Positions 1-6,764 of a stretch of 6,932 nucleotides of DNA are shown here, piece by piece. The translations under genes were made by a program, and so were the position numbers. The first letter of the stretch is position 1. Each line of letters begins with the position of its first letter. The stretch is from an uncultured Oscillospiraceae bacterium (GTDB lineage Bacteria; Bacillota; Clostridia; Oscillospirales; Oscillospiraceae): the NCBI GenBank assembly GCA_934597165.1, contig CAKTQP010000069.1:1-6932 (forward strand), in the 5' to 3' direction. The notes beneath the pieces are model-generated. The model was not told where the DNA came from, ran no database searches, and worked only from the letters and a program-made list of their open reading frames with translations.

Positions 1-570
1 ACCACCACGGAGCTGCAGGAGCGGGTGGAACAGATCCGTGGCTTGCAGGAGGAGTTGGCATTGGTGGAGAACGCCGCTCATATCAATGTGGCCATGTCCC
101 TGTCCCGCTTTGAGACGGCGTCCAAGATCGGACACATTCTGGACGAAAACTATGAGATGATCGACTCCGACGGGGACTTCTTCAGCGAGGAGAACCGGGA
201 AGAGTACCACGCCATCTTCCAGAACCCGGTCACCCGAGACCAGGTGGCGGTGGTCATCACCCCGTTGCCTGACGAGGCTGGCGTGGTCACCAACCACGTG
301 GAGCTCATCGTGGGCAACGCGGACAACAACCCCATCACCCGGGATCGCATGGTCAACGAGGTGGCGGAAAAGCTCCGGGGTGCTGGCGTGGAGGGCTGTG
401 CCTTCCCCTGCGCCAGACGGTACGGAGATGGGACGGCACAGGAGGTGGCACGTGTGGGCGACATCGCCGCGGTAGCTGCCGGGAAGGAGTCCGCCCGTGC
501 CACGCCGCCGGAAGGGGCGGTGCGGACGACAGACGTCACCGCTCGCATCGGACGGAAGACCAGACCCTGA
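1..570 (+). CDS. Unrecognised protein, C-terminal fragment (5' end outside window)
   Basis: The frame is open from the first base of the window to the TGA at 568-570, so this is the last 189 residues of a longer protein. A GTG at 25 exists, but the frame stays open upstream with the same coding character, so I do not take it as the start. The first 25 or so residues are charged, Leu/Glu/Gln-rich and look helical or coiled-coil. A compact region of about residues 35-135 follows, including F-x-N-P-V-T-R-D-Q-V-A-V-V-I-T-P (73-88) and an N-H-V-E-L-I-V-G-N strand (98-106). From about residue 150 the tail is rich in Ala, Arg, Thr and Pro and is probably disordered. I do not recognise the family and assign no function. 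It lies 18 nt upstream of the multi-AAA+ gene, which implies co-transcription. The stop is a tandem TGA-TAA (568-573). Coding status is well supported; function is unknown. Confidence 0.85.
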   Translation, partial: TTTELQERVEQIRGLQEELALVENAAHINVAMSLSRFETASKIGHILDENYEMIDSDGDFFSEENREEYHAIFQNPVTRDQVAVVITPLPDEAGVVTNHVELIVGNADNNPITRDRMVNEVAEKLRGAGVEGCAFPCARRYGDGTAQEVARVGDIAAVAAGKESARATPPEGAVRTTDVTARIGRKTRP

Positions 571-576
571 TAACAG

Positions 577-581
577 AGGAG
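577..581 (+). promoter_or_regulatory. Ribosome binding site of the multi-AAA+ protease gene
   Basis: AGGAG lies 7 nt before the ATG at 589, in the 18-nt gap after the previous stop. It fixes the start of the 1689-residue protein. The gap is too short for an independent promoter and none is visible, so the gene is presumably read from a promoter upstream of the window. Confidence 0.85.
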
Positions 582-588
582 AACCATC

Positions 589-3500
589 ATGGGAGCAAAC
601 TACTTTACACCGGAAAACGCCTGGCGGCACCTGTTCTTCATCCGTGGCTGTACCGCAGATGAGTTTTACACCGACGGTGGCCTGAAGCTGAACATCGAGC
701 AGCTGACCCAGCTGGAGCTGAAGCGCAGCGGGTATGAGCGGGTGGTCTTTTACGACAAGGATCAGAAGCTCTACTGCTACGATGACGAATCCTTTGCCCT
801 CCTGCGGGTGCGGGGTGGCACAGGCAAAGGGACGGCTCCCGCACCGGAAGGCGTTGTGCCCACCCGTCGGAAGGGCGGCCTAAAACGGGGCAAGCTGGGC
901 AAGAAAGCGCCCGTGGCGGCGGAAGAAGCCACGCAGCCCCAGGCAGAAGTCGTTCCCGACCAGCCGGAGCAGACCGATGGAATGTGGACGCCCGGCGCCG
1001 CCTCCGGCATCGGCATCCGCCGGATGGGCGAGGGTCCGCTGCACCTGGGTATGGTGGACAACACCTTCGTCAAGCGCCAGATGGACGCCTACATGTATGA
1101 CGCCAGCATCAAGACGGCGGTGGTCATCAACGACCCGGACGCCTTCCTGCGGGAGTTCGGCGACGATCCCATGCACGCCCTCACTGCCGGCTACGAGCGG
1201 ATGGGTACGGAGAACGAGAACATCATGGTGTTCCTGTACACCGACGAGAGCTTGGGCAACGTCTACCGGGTCACCCAGTTCGACCCCCAGGGCAAGAACG
1301 TCAACGACATCCGCATCGGCTGCCCCAACATGGCCGAGCTGCGCAACCTGCTCACCTACCTGCGGGTGCGCCACGGCTTGCAGATGTCCATCCGGAACCT
1401 GAACGCCAACGCCCAGGCGCTGCGCCAGGCCATGGCGCTGAGCGAACAGCAGGTGCGCATCAAGGAACTGTACGTCCACCTGCGGGACTTTGGCACCCAG
1501 CATCCTCTGACCCCGGCGGCCTGCTATGAACTGGTGGGGGTGAAACAGCCCACCCCGGCCAAGGAGCAGCTGGCGGCGCTCATCGGGATGCAGTCCCTGA
1601 AGGACGCCCTGGGACAGTACGACGTAGGCACCCCAGACCAGACAGCGGCACTGTCCTACCTGACTGCCTCCCGCCTCCAGCCCGACCTGCCCCGTCCCAA
1701 GCCCAAGGAGGAGATGATCCACTTTCTCCTCACCGGCAACCCCGGCACCGGCAAGACCACCACCGCCCACCTCATCGGACAGCTGTTCTACGAGATGGGC
1801 TACTTGGAGACCGGACACGTGGTGGAGACCGACCGTTCTGAACTGGTGAGCAACCACGTGGGCGAGAGCGCTCTGTGGACCCGGCAGAAGGTGCAGGAGG
1901 CCATGGGCGGCGTGCTGTTCATCGACGAAGCCTATACCCTCAAGCGCAGCCGCAACAGCGGCAACGACTTTGGCCAGGAGGTCATCGACACGTTGGTGAA
2001 GCTGATGGATCAGTACAAGGGCAAGTTCGTCGTGGTGGCGGCAGGTTATCCCAGAGAGATGGAGTTGTTCGAGAAATCCAACCCCGGTCTGGCCGGCCGG
2101 TTCCGCCACCTGCACATCAACGATTACACCCCGGCGGAGATGGAACAGATCGTGGCCTTCCACGCCCGGAAGAACGACGCCATCCTCTCTGACGAACTCC
2201 AGGCGGCACTGCCCAACTTCTGCGAGAACTGGGTGAACCTGGCGGGTACGGAGTGGAACAATGCCAGAGAGGCGGTGAACCTGCTGGACGACATGATGCG
2301 GAACTGGAAGCGGGACCCGGATGCCCAGTCGGTGACCGATGAGAATGGCAACACCCACGCCCTCCTGGAACCCCGCCACATTCCGGAAGCCCTGTCCGGC
2401 AACCTGAAACCGGTGGCCGAGATGCGGGCGGAAGCGCTGAACCGACTGAACAGCCTGACCGGCCTCAGCGGCGTGAAGGCCACCGTAGAGCGGCTCCGCC
2501 GTCGGATGCTGGCAGGAGACCAGAAGGAGCCGGGACACTACCTGTTCACCGGCAACCCCGGCACCGGCAAGACCACCGTGGCACGGTACATGGGGCAGAT
2601 CCTGCGCAACCTGGGGATGCTGAAACGAGGGCACCTGGTGGAGTTCACTGCCTCGGAATTGATGTCCCAGGTGTTCAACGAGGAGCACCATGGGGACTTC
2701 TATGAGACGGTGAAGCACGCCTTGGATGGGGTGCTGTTCATCGACGAGGCTTATCAGCTGACCACCGACACCACCGGACGCGGCCGTCCTATCCTGGACG
2801 CGCTGCTGCCCTTTATGGAGAACAATCGCAGTAATCTCTGCGTCATCGTGGCGGGCTACGAGGACGAGATGGACGACTTCTTAAAGCACAATTCCGGCTT
2901 CCAGAGCCGGTTCACAGAGATCGTACACTTTGACAACTACTCCGGTGCTGAATTGCAGGCCATCCTGCTGGCCATGCTGGCAGAGAAGGGCATCCAGGCG
3001 GACGCGGACTATCAGGAGTACGCCCTGCGCGCCTTGACCCGCTATGTGGAGATCCACGGCAAGGAAAAGACCTTCGGCAACGCCCGCTACGTCCGCACCG
3101 AGTTCCTGCCCGACTCTCTGGATGCCCAGACCGACCGGCTCATCCGCCAGTACGGCGAGGACTTCCCCAGAGAACTGAAACAGCAGCTCACCGGTGCGGA
3201 CATCCCAGTAGAGCTGGTGCGCTTCACCAAACAGCCACTGCCCCAGCCGGACACTCGGACGGCAGCGGAGAAGCTGGATGACCTGGTGGGCTACGAGTCC
3301 ATCAAGGAAGAGCTGCGGAAGCTGCTCAAGGCCAAGCGTTCCAGCCAGGCGGAGGAGTTGGGCGTGGTCCGGATGCCGGAACGGCTCCATTGGGTGCTGG
3401 AGGGCAACCCCGGCACTGGCAAGACCATGATCGCCAAGCTCATCGGCCAGGTCTATCGGGAGTGCGGCATCCTGCCCAAAGGACATACCAATAAGGTCAC

Positions 3501-5658
3501 CCGCTCCGACCTGGTGGGGGAATACATGGGGCAGACCGCCCAAAAGACTCGGCGGGCGATCGACCGTGCCATGGGCGGCGTGCTGTTCATTGACGAAGCC
3601 TATACCCTGACCAAGGTGGAGGGCAACGGCAGCGGTTATGGCCAGGAGGCCATTGGGGAGCTGGTGGAGGCCATGGAGGATTACAAGGGCGAGTTCGCCG
3701 TCATCTGCGCCGGGTATCCCAGCGACATGGAGGACTTCCTGAAGGCCAACGCAGGTCTTGCCAGCCGGATGAAGAAATTCGTCCTGGAGGACTACACCCC
3801 GGCGGAGCTGGCGCAGATCTTTGCACAGAAGTGCCAGGCACAAAAGGCGGTGCTGGAACCGGCTTTGGCGGCGAAACTGGAATCCTTCTTCGCCAATGAG
3901 AAGCAGCGGGAAAGCAAGCTGCGGGATTGGGGCAACGGTCGGGAGGCGGAGAACCTGCTGCGGGAGATGCTCCACGAATGGGAGGATCATCCGGAATTCC
4001 GAGAGACGGAGGACGGAAAGAAGATCCTGCTCACAGAGGAGCATGTGCCCAAGAAGTTCACCCGCTATCTCAAGGGCACGCCCCAAACAGCGGAAAAGCC
4101 ACGCAGCGCGGTGGAGGAGATCCAGCAGCTCATTGGCTTTGATGAGGTGAAGGGGGAACTGGAGGATCTGCTGTCCCTGGGACAGATCAGCACACGTCCC
4201 GAAATGGAGGATCTGATAGATGACCTGAACTTCCACTGGGTGCTTCGGGGCAACCCAGGCACCGGTAAGACCACCGTGGCGAAGCTGATCGGCAAGGTTT
4301 ACAAAGAGATCGGCCTGCTCTCTCGGGGGCACACAGTAAAGGTGACCCGTGCCGACCTGGTGGCAGAGTATATGGGACAGACCGCTGCAAAGACCAAACG
4401 GTGCATTGACCGCGCCATGGGCGGCGTGCTGTTCATCGACGAAGCCTATACCCTGAAACGGGCAGGCAGCAGCGGCGACGACTTTGGCCAGGAGGCCATC
4501 GACACCCTGCTGGAGCAGATGAGCGACCGGAACGGGGAGTTTGCGGTCATCGCTGCCGGGTATCCTAAGCCCATGAAGGCGTTCCTGGACTCCAATCCGG
4601 GATTTGAGAGCCGGTTTGAAAAGGATTTCCTGCTCCGAGATTACACGGCGGAGGAGCTGTGCCGGATCTTCCTCCAGAAGTGCCGGAAGAAGAAATTCGT
4701 CCTGGCCGAGGATCTGCAAGAGGTGTTGGAGCCGCTGTTTGAGCACATGATCGACGCCAGGATCAAGAACTGGGCCAACGGCCGGGAGGCGGAAAAGCTG
4801 GAACTTCGGATGCGCAAGCTGTGGGCACGGGATCCGGAATTACAGGACGGACAGCGGGTCTACGCCCTGCGCCACCTGCCGGAACAGTACCTGCCCTATC
4901 TGTCCGACGAAGAGGAGGAAGTGGAGGAATCTGCTGTTCCCAGCCCCAAGCAGAGCAAGGCGTCGTTCACCCTGTCGGCCAGCAAGTTGGCTGTGCCGGA
5001 GGGGGAGGGAAACTGGGAGGATCGCTACCTGAACCAGGTGGCCAGTGTGGTCTATATCCGCGCCAAGAATGACCGCAGTGTCAGCAGCGGCAGCGGCTCT
5101 ATCCTCACCAAGGACGGTCACATCTTGACCTGCCACCATGTCATCGAGGGCTGCACTGATATTCTGGTGCGTCTGAAGGTGGACAATGGGCAGCGCACCC
5201 TGTGGAACCCGGCAGAGGTGGTGTGGGCGGACAGCGAGCTGGATGCGGCCATCCTGAAGATGGAGGACGGGGACTATCCCACCCTGCCCCTGCGTCCTCT
5301 GTCCCAGCCCACCCAGACCGGTGAGTCTATCTACCATTGGGGCTATCCCTTCGGTGGAAAGCTCAGCGACGACCTGAACGAGCTGCAGCCCAGCCTGTTC
5401 CAGGGCTACATCTCCTCCACCCAGATCAAGAACGGTCTGGAGCGCATCAACACCAACATGGAGGCCAAAAAGGGCTGCTCCGGCGGCCCGGTCTTCTCTA
5501 AGAAGGACGGCACCATCATCGGCATCCTCTGCGGCTCCCAGACCTCTGGGGATGAACACTTTCTGGAGGAGATCAACTACGTGCTGCCGGTGAAATACAT
5601 CTGGGAACGAGTTGTCACCCAGGCGGAAACAGAACAGGAGAAGGGAGGCCGCGTATGA
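589..5658 (+). CDS. Multi-AAA+ (four CbbX/SpoVK-type modules) ATPase fused to trypsin-like serine protease
   Basis: This 1689-residue cytosolic protein probably couples ATP-driven remodelling to proteolysis. Residues 1-72 form a small unrecognised domain, 74-132 a low-complexity linker with a basic patch (92-106), and 133-325 a region with a possible degenerate AAA half. Four AAA+ modules follow. Their Walker A motifs (GNPGTGKT) are at 383, 655, 939 and 1221; Walker B (LFIDEAY) Asp-Glu at 446, 719, 1002 and 1284; sensor-1 AGY at 485, 755, 1041 and 1323; arginine-bearing G-x-x-x-R-F/M at 500, 770, 1056 and 1338; sensor-2 N-A/G-R at 558, 831, 1116 and 1397. Each opens with a helix of the L-x-x-L-x-G-x-x-x-x-K type typical of CbbX/SpoVK relatives. 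An acidic linker (1439-1447) leads to a trypsin-like domain (about 1480-1689) with H1517 (L-T-C-H-H-V-I), D1552 (L-D-A-A-I) and S1631 (G-C-S-G-G-P). There is no signal peptide or membrane segment. Most relatives carry one or two AAA modules, so this length is unusual. Domain calls are firm; substrate and role are unknown. Confidence 0.93.
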   Translation: MGANYFTPENAWRHLFFIRGCTADEFYTDGGLKLNIEQLTQLELKRSGYERVVFYDKDQKLYCYDDESFALLRVRGGTGKGTAPAPEGVVPTRRKGGLKRGKLGKKAPVAAEEATQPQAEVVPDQPEQTDGMWTPGAASGIGIRRMGEGPLHLGMVDNTFVKRQMDAYMYDASIKTAVVINDPDAFLREFGDDPMHALTAGYERMGTENENIMVFLYTDESLGNVYRVTQFDPQGKNVNDIRIGCPNMAELRNLLTYLRVRHGLQMSIRNLNANAQALRQAMALSEQQVRIKELYVHLRDFGTQHPLTPAACYELVGVKQPTPAKEQLAALIGMQSLKDALGQYDVGTPDQTAALSYLTASRLQPDLPRPKPKEEMIHFLLTGNPGTGKTTTAHLIGQLFYEMGYLETGHVVETDRSELVSNHVGESALWTRQKVQEAMGGVLFIDEAYTLKRSRNSGNDFGQEVIDTLVKLMDQYKGKFVVVAAGYPREMELFEKSNPGLAGRFRHLHINDYTPAEMEQIVAFHARKNDAILSDELQAALPNFCENWVNLAGTEWNNAREAVNLLDDMMRNWKRDPDAQSVTDENGNTHALLEPRHIPEALSGNLKPVAEMRAEALNRLNSLTGLSGVKATVERLRRRMLAGDQKEPGHYLFTGNPGTGKTTVARYMGQILRNLGMLKRGHLVEFTASELMSQVFNEEHHGDFYETVKHALDGVLFIDEAYQLTTDTTGRGRPILDALLPFMENNRSNLCVIVAGYEDEMDDFLKHNSGFQSRFTEIVHFDNYSGAELQAILLAMLAEKGIQADADYQEYALRALTRYVEIHGKEKTFGNARYVRTEFLPDSLDAQTDRLIRQYGEDFPRELKQQLTGADIPVELVRFTKQPLPQPDTRTAAEKLDDLVGYESIKEELRKLLKAKRSSQAEELGVVRMPERLHWVLEGNPGTGKTMIAKLIGQVYRECGILPKGHTNKVTRSDLVGEYMGQTAQKTRRAIDRAMGGVLFIDEAYTLTKVEGNGSGYGQEAIGELVEAMEDYKGEFAVICAGYPSDMEDFLKANAGLASRMKKFVLEDYTPAELAQIFAQKCQAQKAVLEPALAAKLESFFANEKQRESKLRDWGNGREAENLLREMLHEWEDHPEFRETEDGKKILLTEEHVPKKFTRYLKGTPQTAEKPRSAVEEIQQLIGFDEVKGELEDLLSLGQISTRPEMEDLIDDLNFHWVLRGNPGTGKTTVAKLIGKVYKEIGLLSRGHTVKVTRADLVAEYMGQTAAKTKRCIDRAMGGVLFIDEAYTLKRAGSSGDDFGQEAIDTLLEQMSDRNGEFAVIAAGYPKPMKAFLDSNPGFESRFEKDFLLRDYTAEELCRIFLQKCRKKKFVLAEDLQEVLEPLFEHMIDARIKNWANGREAEKLELRMRKLWARDPELQDGQRVYALRHLPEQYLPYLSDEEEEVEESAVPSPKQSKASFTLSASKLAVPEGEGNWEDRYLNQVASVVYIRAKNDRSVSSGSGSILTKDGHILTCHHVIEGCTDILVRLKVDNGQRTLWNPAEVVWADSELDAAILKMEDGDYPTLPLRPLSQPTQTGESIYHWGYPFGGKLSDDLNELQPSLFQGYISSTQIKNGLERINTNMEAKKGCSGGPVFSKKDGTIIGILCGSQTSGDEHFLEEINYVLPVKYIWERVVTQAETEQEKGGRV
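1900..1940 (+). repeat. Walker B DNA repeat, copy in AAA module 1
   Basis: A 41-nt block encoding A-M-G-G-V-L-F-I-D-E-A-Y-T and most of the following Leu codon is identical, base for base, to 4414-4454 and differs at one position from 3568-3608. It is coding DNA inside the large gene and marks internal duplication of the AAA module. Confidence 0.85.
3568..3608 (+). repeat. Walker B DNA repeat, copy in AAA module 3
   Basis: This copy matches those at 1900-1940 and 4414-4454 except for one silent change (ATT in place of ATC for the Ile before the Walker B Asp). Confidence 0.85.
4414..4454 (+). repeat. Walker B DNA repeat, copy in AAA module 4
   Basis: This copy is identical over 41 nt to the one at 1900-1940 in module 1. 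The similarity continues downstream in broken form (G-N/D-D-F-G-Q-E-x-I-D-T in both modules). Confidence 0.85.
5644..5648 (+). promoter_or_regulatory. Ribosome binding site of the RCC1-like gene
   Basis: GGAGG lies 6 nt before the ATG at 5655, inside the last codons of the protease domain. Together with the ATGA stop/start overlap it supports this start and suggests translational coupling to the upstream gene. Confidence 0.8.
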
Positions 5659-6686
5659 GCATCAAAGTGGCTTCGGTCTGCCCCGTGTGCGGCAGAGAAA
5701 AGGGAGCGGTCTCGCTCTCGGAATACGACTGCGGCCACTGCGGGTTCCAGAACGCCTACCTGCAATCCTTTGCCGGTGCGGAGAGCCTGGCTCAGTGGCA
5801 GAAGGCAGTCCAAGCCGCCAAAACAGCCTGGCAGGCCAAACAACGGGCGGAACACGCAGGCGGACATCGCCTCACCGTGGGCAACCACGCCGTCGCCCTG
5901 CTGGTGCCCCAGGAGCGCACTCTCTACTTGGCTTCCACCAACGGTCGGCTTCAGGTGGAGCAGAACGTGGTGCAGTTCAGCGCCAGCGAGCGCAATGACG
6001 CAGTGGTCTACGCCGATGGCACCGTGAAGGTAGTGGGAGAGGACAACAGCTATGGCCAGCGGGACACCGACCAATGGCGGGACATCCAGTTCGCCCTGGC
6101 CGCCCCCAACTGTACCTATGGCGTCACCAAGACCGGCACCGTCCTAGTGCAGGGCGCACCGGCGGACCCGGCAGTGCGGCAGTGGACGGACATCCAGACC
6201 CTGGCCTGCGGCACCCGTCACGTGGTGGGTTTGACCACAAACGGCACCGTCCGCGTGGCCGGCACCCTGCCGGCGGGCGCTGGGGAAGCGGTGGCGGCTT
6301 GGCAGAATGTGACCTACCTCACCGCGGCACGGGACTGTGTGGCTGCGCTGCACCAGGACGGCACCGTGTCCTTCGCCGGGAAACCCAACGACCCCAGAAA
6401 AGCGGCAGAGCAGTGGCAGAACATCCTGTCCGTGGCCTGCGACAGCGCTTATGTGTACGGTCTGACTCAGGACGGTAGGCTGCTGATGGCCGGCGCCTGT
6501 AAGGCGTTCCTGGACAAGGGACGTTCGGGGGCTGCCCAGTGGACGGAGCTGATGGAGCTGTCCTGCAACGCTGCCGGTGTGGGCGCGGTGGACGCTGCCG
6601 GGCGTCTGCACTTCGCCGGGACGATGACCGGGGATGTGGAGCAGATGCTCCGAGTGTGGGAAGAGCATATCCATCCGATATGGTAA
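5655..6686 (+). CDS. Zinc-ribbon protein with RCC1-like beta-propeller repeats
   Basis: This 343-residue protein lacks a signal peptide. Residues 9-29 hold a zinc ribbon with two Cys-x-x-Cys knuckles (C9/C12 and C26/C29). A helical, Gln/Ala/Lys-rich stretch (about 43-68) follows. From about residue 76 to 335 there are roughly six or seven units of 36-42 residues with the RCC1-like pattern of a W-x-x-I/V/L, a small-residue strand, then an (D/N)-G-T-V turn and a (V/A)-x-G end. The Trp anchors fall at 141, 177, 216, 254 and 296, and the turn glycines at 122, 161, 197, 236, 274 and 316. RCC1 propellers act as protein-binding scaffolds, and in eukaryotic RCC1 as a GTPase exchange factor. Here an adaptor, substrate-recognition or sensing role for the upstream AAA+/protease is inference. 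The start overlaps the previous stop as ATGA, and a terminator begins 2 nt after its TAA. Repeat fold is likely; function is unknown. Confidence 0.9.
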   Translation: MSIKVASVCPVCGREKGAVSLSEYDCGHCGFQNAYLQSFAGAESLAQWQKAVQAAKTAWQAKQRAEHAGGHRLTVGNHAVALLVPQERTLYLASTNGRLQVEQNVVQFSASERNDAVVYADGTVKVVGEDNSYGQRDTDQWRDIQFALAAPNCTYGVTKTGTVLVQGAPADPAVRQWTDIQTLACGTRHVVGLTTNGTVRVAGTLPAGAGEAVAAWQNVTYLTAARDCVAALHQDGTVSFAGKPNDPRKAAEQWQNILSVACDSAYVYGLTQDGRLLMAGACKAFLDKGRSGAAQWTELMELSCNAAGVGAVDAAGRLHFAGTMTGDVEQMLRVWEEHIHPIW

Positions 6687-6687
6687 A

Positions 6688-6730
6688 CAAACAGACGCAA
6701 AACATTGTGTTTTGCGTCTGTTTGGTTTTT
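6688..6730 (+). terminator. Rho-independent terminator of the operon, probably bidirectional
   Basis: A perfect 17-bp stem (6688-6704 paired with 6708-6724) has a 3-nt loop and is followed on the plus strand by G and five T (6725-6730). It begins 2 nt after the stop of the RCC1-like gene. On the minus strand the hairpin lies about 40 nt past the nifJ stop and is followed by a shorter T-run (TTTACCA), so it may also end nifJ transcripts, with lower confidence. Confidence 0.9.
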
Positions 6731-6764
6731 GATGGCAGCAGGGGGTGAACTGCTGTTTCAATAT

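Noticed and set aside
25..27. GTG as the true start of the first gene
   Set aside because: The frame is open back to base 1 with similar charged helical content and there is no convincing ribosome binding site at the right distance, so the gene is better read as truncated by the window edge.
880..2718. Long minus-strand open frame (612 codons) opposite the AAA+ gene
   Set aside because: It lies wholly antisense to a gene with four recognisable AAA+ modules. Its predicted protein is His/Gln/Val/Gly-rich without motifs, as expected when GC-rich codons suppress stops on the other strand.
1735..4454. Tandem nucleotide repeats as a CRISPR array or mobile element
   Set aside because: The repeats are 31-41 bases but lie hundreds of bases apart inside one coding frame and encode Walker motifs, so they are duplicated domains.
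2881..4746. Second long minus-strand open frame (621 codons)
   Set aside because: It mirrors modules 2-4, repeats the same antisense pattern of each Walker motif (such as F-V-N-E-Q-H-A-A-H), and has no ribosome binding site or domain of its own.
4840..5559. Minus-strand open frame of 239 codons opposite the protease domain
   Set aside because: It is antisense to the clear trypsin-like domain and has no recognisable product; it is a shadow frame.
6144..6761. Minus-strand frame crossing the terminator and the RCC1-like gene
   Set aside because: It would run through the hairpin terminator and antisense to a gene with regular repeats, with no motif of its own.
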